Assembly (NCBI GenBank): GCA_945876015.1
Contig: CAMCNM010000070.1
Span: 1 to 8,556, forward strand
Reading direction: 5' to 3'
Length of the DNA: 8,556 nt
Source of the DNA: Gemmatimonas phototrophica
Lineage (GTDB): Bacteria; Gemmatimonadota; Gemmatimonadetes; Longimicrobiales; Gaopeijiaceae
Part shown: positions 1 to 4,953 of the stretch, one piece after another
Layout of the letters: each line of letters begins with the position of its first letter
Numbering within the stretch: the stretch's first letter is position 1
Position numbers and translations under genes: made by a program
Notes under the pieces: generated by a model
The model's database searches: none
The model's input: only the letters and a program-made list of their open reading frames with translations
What the model was told of the DNA's origin: nothing

Positions 1-160
1 CGTCCGGCTTGGTGTACTTCTCCCGGCACGCCTTCGGCGAGATCCCGAAACGCTTGGCGAGCCTCTTGATGTCGAACGGCGTCAGCTGGATCACAGGGTA
101 CGTGCAGCAGAATCCTGGACACTTGGCGCAGTTATAGAAAACGGGAAGCTTGGTTCCCAA
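1..160 (-). CDS. YkgJ-family cysteine-cluster protein, N-terminal part only
   Basis: Reading leftward from a TTG at 160-158, the frame stays open to the window edge and gives 53 residues. Residues 11-19 form the cluster CAKCPGFCC, followed by a Y-P-V-I-Q-L-T-P-F-D-I stretch. This matches the CxxCxxxCC signature of the YkgJ family, proposed to chelate zinc or iron; the biochemical role is not firmly known. No ATG lies in frame upstream before a stop at about 248. The TTG is preceded at 7 nt by CGGAGG, a good ribosome binding site, so it is the preferred start. The C-terminal part, where family members usually carry more cysteines, lies outside the window. The gene has the same direction as the HEPN-like gene ending at 243, with an 82-nt gap, so co-transcription is possible but not shown. 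The family call is fairly sure; the start is moderately sure. Confidence 0.72.
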   Translation of the reverse strand, partial: MGTKLPVFYNCAKCPGFCCTYPVIQLTPFDIKRLAKRFGISPKACREKYTKPD

Positions 161-242
161 CCGGGGCCTCCGAAAGCTTAAATGGACAGCTGTCGTGCTC
201 GCGACGATCAGAATACGGTGAGGCGAGGCATGCGGGAAGGCG

Positions 243-662
243 TCAGCTCAGCGCTTTTTCAGCCCAGTCGCAAAACGTCGTCATGTCTCGAAGAACCTCA
301 CGGGCGTCGGATACTCTGTAGTAGACGCCTTGGTAGGATACCTCGTCCTTCAGTTCGAGGACCCGAACGAGGCTCTTGAAGGTCCGGTCGTCCAAGCGTG
401 CTCCGACTGCTTCGCGAAGTGCGTGAGCCACCCGCGTGTGATCGCCCTCCGAAGACTTGAACCCTCGGAACCGCACGCAGAGCGCATCCGAATACGCGAT
501 GCACGTATGGATCGCCACGATCGCTATCGCGTTTCCATAGACGTCCCCATCATCAGCCAGCGTCTCGAGAGCGTCTACGCTCTTGGCTAACGCCGAAGCC
601 ACTTGGTGGCACTTCAGAAATTGATCACGGTCTACGGCCTTTCTCTTTCCTTGCCGGGCCAT
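243..662 (-). CDS. HEPN-like helical protein, putative toxin or partner of the upstream nucleotidyltransferase
   Basis: This is a 139-residue, mostly helical protein without signal peptide or membrane segment. The core (about residues 45-85) reads AIVAIHTCIAYSDALCVRF and then a KSSEGDH stretch. The C-terminus (105-135) reads KDEVSYQGVYY, then a helix ending near FCDWAE. Both parts resemble HEPN-fold proteins, perhaps the SAV_6107-like group. The canonical HEPN RNase motif RX4-6H is not clearly present: R66 and H75 are eight residues apart, and the RX4HXY motif of HepT toxins is absent. The frame is open up to 728, but the ATG at 662 is preferred because it lies one base after the nucleotidyltransferase stop (TGA-G-ATG), implying translational coupling. 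Genetic pairing with an MNT-like gene is the strongest support for the HEPN call. A toxin role is inference. Confidence 0.68.
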   Translation of the reverse strand: MARQGKRKAVDRDQFLKCHQVASALAKSVDALETLADDGDVYGNAIAIVAIHTCIAYSDALCVRFRGFKSSEGDHTRVAHALREAVGARLDDRTFKSLVRVLELKDEVSYQGVYYRVSDAREVLRDMTTFCDWAEKALS

Positions 663-663
663 C

Positions 664-1269
664 TCACGCGAATGCAGTGAGAGGTCGCCCGATGAACACC
701 CACGCATCCTGAATCGTCGAAAGCGCAAAGGGGCTTCGGTCTCGCACCATCGCTTGCCACTTTTCTTCGCTCGACACGAATAGCGAGATCCTGACGCCGT
801 ATACTGGACGGAGTCGCGCGGCTTCCTCGAGAATCCGATCGACGATGTCTGACCTTTCCGCGCTTTGCATCACGACGAGCAGATCCAGGTCGCTCGCGAG
901 CTGGCTCTCACCGCGCGCCATGCTTCCATAGCAGGCTGCCGTCACGACTTCCTTCCTGTCGCCGATCGCGGCTTTCAGCCGATCCGCGATCTCGGGAAGC
1001 TTCTTCTCCTCACGGGCGAACAATGCGGTCAGGGGCTGGGCGAGGTAATGCTCAGAATTCCAGCTGAACAAGAACTGCGCGGTGGACGAGGTTTTTTTGA
1101 GGATCCCGCACTCGGCCAGCTCGTCGAGCGCCTGAAGGGCTTTGGAGGAAACCCCGGCGAGGCGGGCCGCATGACGGCCGGAGACCCCGTCGCCCAGTTG
1201 GACCAGAGCGCGCAGGAGCCTAACCTTCGTCCGGCTGCTGAGTATGTAGTCCAGATCTGGCACGATCAT
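664..1269 (-). CDS. Winged-helix/MNT-like nucleotidyltransferase, putative antitoxin and autoregulator
   Basis: The protein has 201 residues and two parts. Residues 1-70 look like a winged-helix DNA-binding domain: a start helix SSRTKVRLLRAL, a recognition region around GRHAARLAGVSSKALQALDEL, and a wing before residue 70. Residues 90-200 hold a Pol-beta-superfamily minimal nucleotidyltransferase: YGSMARGES at 114-122 and SDLDLLVV at 126-133, with D127 and D129 as likely metal ligands. No clear third carboxylate appears on the later strand (VRISLFV), so catalysis may be weak or absent. The frame extends to 1320, but that extension runs through the promoter repeats. The ATG at 1269 has GAGG five bases upstream and begins the recognisable domain. 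MNT proteins paired with HEPN proteins act as antitoxins, for example by AMPylating HepT. The DNA-binding domain suggests control of its own promoter, which is inference. Confidence 0.8.
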   Translation of the reverse strand: MIVPDLDYILSSRTKVRLLRALVQLGDGVSGRHAARLAGVSSKALQALDELAECGILKKTSSTAQFLFSWNSEHYLAQPLTALFAREEKKLPEIADRLKAAIGDRKEVVTAACYGSMARGESQLASDLDLLVVMQSAERSDIVDRILEEAARLRPVYGVRISLFVSSEEKWQAMVRDRSPFALSTIQDAWVFIGRPLTAFA

Positions 1270-1290
1270 CGGTACCTCAGGTGTTGCCAA

Positions 1291-1320
1291 AAGATACCAT
1301 ATGTTGCCAAAAGGTGGCAA
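1291..1320 (-). promoter_or_regulatory. Predicted promoter of the nucleotidyltransferase/HEPN cassette
   Basis: On the minus strand, TTGCCA (1320-1315) serves as a -35 box. After 18 nt comes TATCTT (1296-1291) as a -10 box, preceded by TG one base upstream (an extended -10). Transcription would begin near 1284, leaving a leader of about 15 nt with GAGG before the ATG at 1269. Both boxes lie inside the 20-bp repeats, as expected for an autoregulated cassette. The match to sigma-70 consensus is partial. Confidence 0.45.
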
Positions 1321-1333
1321 GTGTTACTAATAA
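1304..1333 (+). promoter_or_regulatory. Possible msrA promoter
   Basis: On the plus strand, TTGCCA (1304-1309) is followed after 18 nt by TAATAA (1328-1333). Transcription would then start around 1340, almost at the msrA ATG (1343). No clear ribosome binding site precedes that ATG, so msrA might be translated from a leaderless or very short-leader message. The -10 match is weak, and this remains a low-confidence reading. Confidence 0.25.
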
Positions 1334-1342
1334 GAAACACTA

Positions 1343-1879
1343 ATGGCTGAGCTAGCAACGTTGGGCGGCGGCTGCTTCTGGTGCCTCGAAGCCGTCTTCA
1401 AGGAGCTGGCAGGCGTGGAGTCGGTCCAGTCCGGCTACGCGGGCGGTTCGGTCGCGAACCCGACCTACGAGCAGGTGTGCGGCAAGAAGAGCGGCCACGC
1501 GGAAGTGGTCCAGGTACGCTTCGACCCGAGCGTGCTCGATTACGCCGATCTGCTCCGCGTCTTCTTCGCGATCCACGATCCGACCACCAAGGATCGCCAG
1601 GGCGCGGACGCGGGTCCGCAGTACCGCTCGATCATCCTCACGCACTCGGACGAGCAGTGGCAGGCCGCGACCGAGGTGATGAAGGAGGTCACCGACGCTA
1701 AGCTCTATCCGGATCCTCTCGTCACCGAGGTCGGTCCCATCGAGAAGTTCTGGCCGGCCGAGGCGTACCACGACGACTACTTCGCGCGGAATCCGGGCAA
1801 CTCGTACTGCCGGATCGTGATCGATCCGAAGGTCTCCAAGTTCCGGAAGCACTTTCAGGACAAGCTCAAGAAGAAGTGA
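1343..1879 (+). CDS. msrA: Peptide-methionine (S)-S-oxide reductase MsrA
   Basis: MsrA reduces the S-epimer of methionine sulfoxide in proteins and free methionine in the cytosol, using thioredoxin for recycling. The 178-residue length is normal. Residues 9-15 carry GGCFWCL with catalytic C11. SGYAGG follows at 30-35, GHAEVVQVRFDP near 50-61, HDPTTKDRQG and PQYRSII near 80-95, and the AEAYHDDYF motif near 139-147. C46 (EQVC) and C156 (NSYC) are candidates for recycling cysteines. There is no signal peptide, and no fused MsrB domain. The ATG has no convincing ribosome binding site; it begins only eight residues before the catalytic motif, which is typical. The gene is divergent from the nucleotidyltransferase/HEPN cassette and shares its repeat-bearing upstream region. 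Its stop overlaps the next gene by 4 nt (GTGA), so the two are probably co-translated. Confidence 0.96.
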   Translation: MAELATLGGGCFWCLEAVFKELAGVESVQSGYAGGSVANPTYEQVCGKKSGHAEVVQVRFDPSVLDYADLLRVFFAIHDPTTKDRQGADAGPQYRSIILTHSDEQWQAATEVMKEVTDAKLYPDPLVTEVGPIEKFWPAEAYHDDYFARNPGNSYCRIVIDPKVSKFRKHFQDKLKKK

Positions 1880-2316
1880 AGTCGCCTTCTCCTCCGGCCT
1901 GGTTCATCCTCTGCCTCGTCGCGATGGAGGTGTTGCACGTCTTCGTCCCCGGGCCGCAGTGGCTCGCTCGGCCATGGACGCTGCTCGGACTGCTTCCGCT
2001 GGGTGCTGGAATGGCGTTGCACGCCTGGGCCAGCCGCACGTTCATCCGCGCGGGCACGACGATCGATCCCGAAGGGCGCGCGGCCGTGCTCGTCCGCGCG
2101 GGTCCCTACGCGCGCACGCGGAATCCGATGTACCTGGCCGGCGCGCCGATCCTGCTCGGAGCCGCCGCCCTGCTGGGCACGACGTCGCCACTCGCTATCC
2201 TTCTCGTGTATGGAGTGGGCGCGAGCCGGTGGGTGTCACGCGAGGAATCCACCCTGCGCGAGCGCTTCGGCGCCGAATGGGACTCATATCGCGGCACCGT
2301 GTGCCGCTGGCTCTGA
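1876..2316 (+). CDS. Isoprenylcysteine carboxyl methyltransferase-like membrane protein
   Basis: The protein is 146 residues long and starts at GTG within the msrA stop codon region. Hydrophobic segments lie near residues 9-25, 34-52 and 87-117. The signature GPYARTRNPMYLAG occupies residues 76-89, and the C-terminus has REES near 122-125 and LRERFGAEWDSY at 127-138. This arrangement is typical of the ICMT/PEMT-like family, in which the RNPMY loop and the C-terminal Glu and Tyr residues help bind S-adenosylmethionine. Bacterial members are widespread and mostly have unknown substrates (lipids, isoprenoids or small thiols), so no substrate is assigned. The 4-nt overlap with msrA indicates one operon; a functional link to sulfoxide repair is not established. 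Family assignment is confident; the reaction is not. Confidence 0.88.
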   Translation: MKSPSPPAWFILCLVAMEVLHVFVPGPQWLARPWTLLGLLPLGAGMALHAWASRTFIRAGTTIDPEGRAAVLVRAGPYARTRNPMYLAGAPILLGAAALLGTTSPLAILLVYGVGASRWVSREESTLRERFGAEWDSYRGTVCRWL

Positions 2317-2351
2317 ACGGGTGTATGATCGGGCAAAGGAGGAATGCGAAC

Positions 2352-2723
2352 ATGGCGACGTACGTGAAGCAGGCGGACAAGGTGAAGGCGGAGACGGTCG
2401 GGGCCGGGAAGGGCACGGTCCGGCAGGTGCTGATCGGCGCGGACGAGGGGCCGAACTTCGCGCTCCGCCGCTTCATCATGCAGCCGGGCGGGGGCATGCC
2501 GCCCCACACCAACACGGTCGAGCACGAGCAATACGTGCTGCGCGGCCGGGCCCGCATCGGGATCGGGGAACAGGTGATGGAGGTGTCCGCGGACGACGTG
2601 GTGTTCATCCCCGCCGGGACGCCCCATTGGTACGAGACGGTTGGCGAGGAGCCCTTCGAGTTCCTCTGCGTGGTGCCCAACCTGCCCGACCGGATCGACT
2701 TGGTAGACCCGGCCGCCTGCTAA
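2352..2723 (+). CDS. Single-domain cupin protein with altered metal site
   Basis: This 123-residue cytosolic protein has one cupin barrel. Motif 1 is PGGGMPPHTNTVEHEQYVL (45-63) with G65 following, and motif 2 is DDVVFIPAGTPHWYE (81-95). The order PGG, EHE, VLRG and then FLCVVPN near the end matches small archaeal and bacterial cupins of the TM1459 type. Expected ligands are H52, a second His two residues on, H58 and H92; here position 54 is Asn, so only three of four His remain. Many such proteins have unknown substrates and are loosely annotated as mannose-6-phosphate isomerase-like. The ATG is chosen because AAAGGAGG lies nine bases upstream and the barrel begins soon after. The 35-nt gap after the methyltransferase gene allows co-transcription, but the strong ribosome binding site means translation is independent. 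Confidence 0.9.
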   Translation: MATYVKQADKVKAETVGAGKGTVRQVLIGADEGPNFALRRFIMQPGGGMPPHTNTVEHEQYVLRGRARIGIGEQVMEVSADDVVFIPAGTPHWYETVGEEPFEFLCVVPNLPDRIDLVDPAAC

Positions 2724-2746
2724 GGGGGGCGGGGACGAACCCCCTT
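2722..2746 (+). terminator. Possible terminator hairpin after the cupin gene
   Basis: AAGGGGG (2722-2728) pairs perfectly with CCCCCTT (2740-2746) around an 11-nt loop, directly at the cupin stop codon. The position suits termination, but there is no downstream T-run, so an intrinsic terminator is only a possibility. Confidence 0.3.
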
Positions 2747-2778
2747 GCTCCGCACCCTGCTGGTCCGCACTATCAGAT

Positions 2779-2847
2779 ACCGCCCGCCGCGGAGCTAGAA
2801 CTCATCTCGGGCGGTGCTTAGCCGAGGTGGGTCCGTCTTCCAGACGG
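2779..2847. other. Two inverted repeats ahead of the oxidoreductase fragment
   Basis: ACCGCCCG (2779-2786) pairs with CGGGCGGT (2808-2815) around a 21-nt loop. CCGTCT (2833-2838) pairs with AGACGG (2842-2847) around TCC. Both lie between the cupin stop and the oxidoreductase start at 2881, within its probable leader. They could be termination or leader structures; no known riboswitch was recognised. Confidence 0.35.
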
Positions 2848-3324
2848 CTGCAGATCTCCCCCCTCGGGAGCCCGTCCAGAATGAAGCCCACGGACACCTC
2901 GTACCCGCAGTACTATCACCGCGTAGTCGATTGCCAGTGGGCATGTCCGGCCCACACCAACGTCCCCGAATACATCCGGCTTATCGCGCAGGGAAAGTAT
3001 TCGGAGTCGTACCTGTTGAATCGCGAGTCGAACGTCTTCCCGGGGATTCTCGGGCGCACGTGCGATCGTCCGTGCGAGCCGGCGTGCCGCCGCACGCGCA
3101 TCGACGGCAAGCCGGTCGCGATCTGCCGCCTCAAGCGCGTCGCGTCGGACAACAAGGGCGACATCTCGGCGTTCCTCCCGACCGCTCCCGCGCAGAAGAA
3201 CGGTAAGCGCATCGGGTTGATCGGCTGCGGCCCCGCCTCGCTCACCGTGGCGAACGATCTCATGCCGCTCGGCTACGAGTGCGTGATCTTCGAGAGGCAC
3301 GCCGAGACCGGCGGGCTGATGCGG

Positions 3325-3571
3325 GCGCCCTCTGGGATCTCGACCGCGCCAGCCGGCCCGCCCTGCACGAAGCGGTCGTTGGAGACCAGGATGACCGCGT
3401 TCTCGATGGGCTCGCTGCCGTCCCCGACGATCACGCGGGCGCCCTCGAACGCCGTGACGGGGGGGGGGCATCGGGCTGGTCGGCGGCGCAGCCGGAGAGG
3501 AGAACCGAGCCGAGCGCGACGAGCCCGCTCGCGAGCGCGCGAGCACGGGCGGCAGAGACGGTCGGATGCAT
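3325..3571 (-). pseudogene. Lipoprotein amidohydrolase, N-terminal fragment with a frameshift
   Basis: From the ATG at 3571 (GAGG five bases upstream) the protein begins with a lipoprotein signal peptide: basic start, hydrophobic stretch SGLVALGSVLL, lipobox LSGC with C28. After DQPDAPPP the frame is lost at a ten-base C tract (G tract 3459-3468 on the plus strand). Adding one base, or removing two, restores VTAFEGARVIVGDG, then SEPIENAVILVSNDRF and GAVEIPEGA. This is the usual N-terminal beta-sandwich of secreted amidohydrolases, before the metal-binding HxH motif. The rest, including every catalytic residue, is missing, because the sequence switches near 3325 to the oxidoreductase fragment on the other strand. 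The substrate cannot be told. The gene is divergent from the phosphoesterase at 3705. The assignment rests on the corrected frame and on family pattern memory. Confidence 0.72.
3459..3468. repeat. Ten-base G homopolymer within the amidohydrolase fragment
   Basis: A G10 run (C10 in the minus-strand coding sense) lies just after the signal peptide region. Length 10 puts the gene out of frame; 8 or 11 would restore it. It may be a sequencing or consensus error or a slippage-prone tract. Confidence 0.9.
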
Positions 3572-3704
3572 GCGATCCTCGCTGATCGGGTCTTGGCTTT
3601 GGGTAGAGGGCACGCTAGGCCGGAGCCGCCCGGCGAGCAAGGATCTTCCGGACTCGTAAGATTCCCCGGAACCGCGGAACGCCAATCGCACGAGGAAGTG
3701 CCCA

Positions 3705-4181
3705 GTGTCCTTCATCGGCCTGATCTCCGATACGCACGGCCTGCTCCGTCCTGAGGCGCTCACCGCGCTCCAGGGTGCCTCGCTCATCCTGCACGCGGGC
3801 GATGTCGGCAATCCCGACATCCTCGATGCGTTGGAGCGAATCGCGCCGGTGCGCTCGGTTCGGGGGAACACGGATTTCGGCGCTCTACGGGATCGGCTGC
3901 CAGACACCGATGTGGTGGCGGTGGCGGACGGTGTGAACGCCTACCTCCTCCACATCCTGGACGACCTGGATCTGGATCCGGCTGCGGCGGGGCTCAAAGC
4001 GGTGATCTACGGCCACACCCACTCGCCCGCGATCGAGCGGCGTGACGGAGTGTGGTACATCAATCCGGGAAGCGCCGGACCACGGCGATTCAAGCTACCG
4101 ATCACCGTGGCCCGGATGTCCGTCGTGGGAGGCGAGCTCGAGACCGAGATCGTCGATATCGAGTCCGCGGGCTCCCTTTGA
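3705..4181 (+). CDS. YfcE/MJ0936-type metallophosphoesterase
   Basis: This 158-residue cytosolic protein has the full set of calcineurin-like phosphoesterase motifs: SDTHG (D9, H11), HAGDVGN (D33), GNTD (N55), H83, and GHTHS (H104, H106), closing with YINPGSAGPRR at 118-128. These residues hold two divalent metals and the phosphate. Relatives such as E. coli YfcE and M. jannaschii MJ0936 hydrolyse model phosphodiesters; natural substrates are uncertain, so no gene name is given. Length fits the family. The start is GTG, with GAGGAA seven bases upstream and the first motif right after it. The upstream neighbour is the divergent amidohydrolase fragment. The downstream gene converges and its stop is only 9 nt away, leaving no room for a separate terminator. 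Confidence 0.94.
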   Translation: MSFIGLISDTHGLLRPEALTALQGASLILHAGDVGNPDILDALERIAPVRSVRGNTDFGALRDRLPDTDVVAVADGVNAYLLHILDDLDLDPAAAGLKAVIYGHTHSPAIERRDGVWYINPGSAGPRRFKLPITVARMSVVGGELETEIVDIESAGSL

Positions 4182-4190
4182 GTCGCTGCC

Positions 4191-4571
4191 CTACCGGGTC
4201 GGCGGAATCACCAGCTGGACGTTGTCGCCCTCGTACACGCTGATCTGATCCGTCGTCATGGTACCCCCCGCGATCAGGTGGATTTCCATCTGCATGGAGG
4301 GGGCTCTCCAGTCCACGTTGAACGTCTGCTTCGTCTTCCCCGTCGCGAACCCCACCCGGTCGCGCTGGTCGTTCCAGAGCGCGTAGACGTCGGCGTCCAG
4401 GAAGTTCTGGTTGTCAACCGTGATCGTGACGTCTTCGCTCTGTCCGGCGCTACGCGTGAACATCGGGCCTTCGCTGTTCTTGTTGCATCCCGCGACCGCG
4501 GCCATCAGCGCCAGGGGCAGCACCAGAAATCGGGTCGCCCGGCGGTACGCGATTCTCTTCTGTTTGTTCAT
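4191..4571 (-). CDS. Small lipoprotein of unknown function
   Basis: The protein has 126 residues. A basic N-terminus (KQKRIAYRRATR), a hydrophobic stretch FLVLPLALMAAV and lipobox VAGC with C29 mark a lipoprotein; residues K-N after the Cys do not suggest inner-membrane retention. The mature part of about 98 residues looks all-beta: alternating segments such as DVTITVDNQNFLDADVYAL, TFNVDWRA, MQMEIHLIAGG, and a terminal DNVQLVIPP. This resembles small beta-sandwich lipoproteins I associate with Gemmatimonadota-like genomes, without known function. The frame is open upstream to 4643, but the ATG at 4571 has GGGAG seven bases before it and begins the signal peptide. It converges with the phosphoesterase gene (9-nt gap). 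No partner is evident. It is surely a gene; its role is unknown. Confidence 0.85.
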   Translation of the reverse strand: MNKQKRIAYRRATRFLVLPLALMAAVAGCNKNSEGPMFTRSAGQSEDVTITVDNQNFLDADVYALWNDQRDRVGFATGKTKQTFNVDWRAPSMQMEIHLIAGGTMTTDQISVYEGDNVQLVIPPTR

Positions 4572-4607
4572 GGTGAATCTCCCTTTTGATGCGGGCCTGC
4601 TCGCACA

Positions 4608-4650
4608 TCCCACAAGGAAGTTCTGTGCCAGTGAGGTCCTCATTGTGGGA
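4608..4650. repeat. 8-bp inverted repeat upstream of the small lipoprotein gene
   Basis: TCCCACAA (4608-4615) and TTGTGGGA (4643-4650) are perfect inverted copies with 27 nt between them, centred about 58 nt upstream of the lipoprotein ATG at 4571. The position suits an operator or a leader hairpin. No protein ligand is suggested by the sequence. Confidence 0.4.
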
Positions 4651-4717
4651 GACGTTTATGCCGTTATGCCCGACACAGTCGCGTGTCTCCGGAGCCCACG
4701 ACCTTTGCCTTCCTGAC

Positions 4718-4861
4718 ATGGCTGGCACCCTCCTCACCGAGCTCCAGCCCACGCTGGAGATGGCCATCGCCAGCCGGATCATCCCCGGCCTGGGCGGGCG
4801 CTGCGACGAGCGGCCGGAACGGGTGATTATCGAGCTGCCTCGCGACAAACCTGGAGCTTGA
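4718..4861 (+). CDS. Short ORF of 47 residues, possible small gene or gene remnant
   Basis: From the ATG at 4718 the frame encodes MAGTLLTELQPTLEMAIASR, then IIPGLGG and a C-terminal ERPERVIIELPRDKPGA. About 83% of its codons end in G or C, like the real genes nearby, whereas the in-frame sequence upstream (open back to 4586) does not show this bias. There is no visible ribosome binding site, signal peptide or membrane segment, and I do not recognise a family. It may be a genuine small protein, the tail of a decayed gene, or chance in a GC-rich stretch. It ends 92 nt before kup and could be in the same transcript. Confidence 0.3.
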   Translation: MAGTLLTELQPTLEMAIASRIIPGLGGRCDERPERVIIELPRDKPGA

Positions 4862-4907
4862 GCCCTGCGAGTCCAGCCATCCGGGTCTTTTTGACTTCTT
4901 GACCCCG

Positions 4908-4941
4908 GGGGAGGTATTCCCTTGCTTTCCGCAACCTCCCC
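4908..4941 (+). promoter_or_regulatory. Hairpin in the kup leader
   Basis: GGGGAGGT (4908-4915) pairs perfectly with ACCTCCCC (4934-4941) around an 18-nt loop. It ends 12 nt before the kup ATG. The left arm resembles a Shine-Dalgarno sequence, but it is too far from the ATG to serve it unless folding brings it closer. It could be an attenuator or a translational control element; no c-di-AMP (ydaO-type) riboswitch pattern was found. Confidence 0.4.
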
Positions 4942-4953
4942 AAAGCCGGACGG

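Larger units (their letters stand above)
1282..1341. repeat. Three tandem 20-bp units, likely operator
   Basis: Units begin at 1282, 1302 and 1322. The first two share TGTTGCCAAAAG exactly; the third, TGTTACTAATAA, is degenerate. Unit 2 contains a perfect inverted repeat, TTGCCA (1304-1309) and TGGCAA (1315-1320) around AAAGG. Unit 3 holds GTGTT (1321-1325) and AACAC (1336-1340). A 20-bp period is about two helical turns, so bound proteins would sit on one DNA face. The array fills most of the 73-nt gap between the divergent nucleotidyltransferase and msrA starts and overlaps the predicted promoter. The winged-helix nucleotidyltransferase is the obvious candidate ligand (inference). Confidence 0.7.
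2881..3585 (+). pseudogene. GltD-like FAD/Fe-S oxidoreductase, truncated at a breakpoint near 3325
   Basis: Only residues 1-148 (to about 3324) are family sequence; the frame then runs to 3585 through the antisense strand of another gene. The N-terminal Fe-S domain has C18, C22 (DCQWACPAHTNVPEYI), C61, C65, C69 (TCDRPCEPACRR) and C82, consistent with the two 4Fe-4S clusters of the glutamate synthase small subunit/DPYD N-terminal domain. A Rossmann FAD motif, GLIGCGPAS, occupies 112-120, and the ERHAETGGLMR stretch (138-148) is followed in intact relatives by a long NAD(P)H-binding part, which is missing here. Such enzymes pass electrons between NAD(P)H and Fe-S partners. The ATG at 2881 has GGGAG ten bases upstream; an in-frame GTG at 2827 is less likely because it would span a hairpin. 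The protein cannot be functional as written. Family call is confident; exact partner and electron route are unknown. Confidence 0.8.
4572..4953. other. 382-nt region without a confident gene
   Basis: This stretch separates the minus-strand lipoprotein gene from kup and should hold both promoters. It contains an 8-bp inverted repeat near the lipoprotein start, one short ORF with coding-like composition (4718-4861), a T-run at 4878-4882 and a hairpin just before kup. No RNA gene or known riboswitch was recognised. TTGACT at 4882-4887 could be a -35 box for kup, but no good -10 box follows. Confidence 0.6.

Noticed and set aside
663..728. Upstream extension of the HEPN-like protein to the ATG at 728
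   Set aside because: It would overlap the nucleotidyltransferase by over 60 nt with basic, low-quality sequence. The ATG one base after the stop explains the layout better.
1270..1320. Upstream extension of the nucleotidyltransferase to 1320
   Set aside because: The extension is translated promoter and repeat sequence; the ATG at 1269 has a proper ribosome binding site.
1282..1341. Short direct repeats as a CRISPR array
   Set aside because: The units are directly abutting, only three, and the third is degenerate; there are no spacers or cas genes. An operator reading fits better.
2724..2780. tRNA gene, because the minus strand contains GGGGGTTCGTCCCC like a T arm
   Set aside because: The arm length and loop do not fit, and no acceptor, D or anticodon stem can be assembled around it.
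4880..4953. c-di-AMP (ydaO-type) riboswitch before kup
   Set aside because: The region is short and lacks the conserved ydaO core elements as I know them; only a simple hairpin is present.
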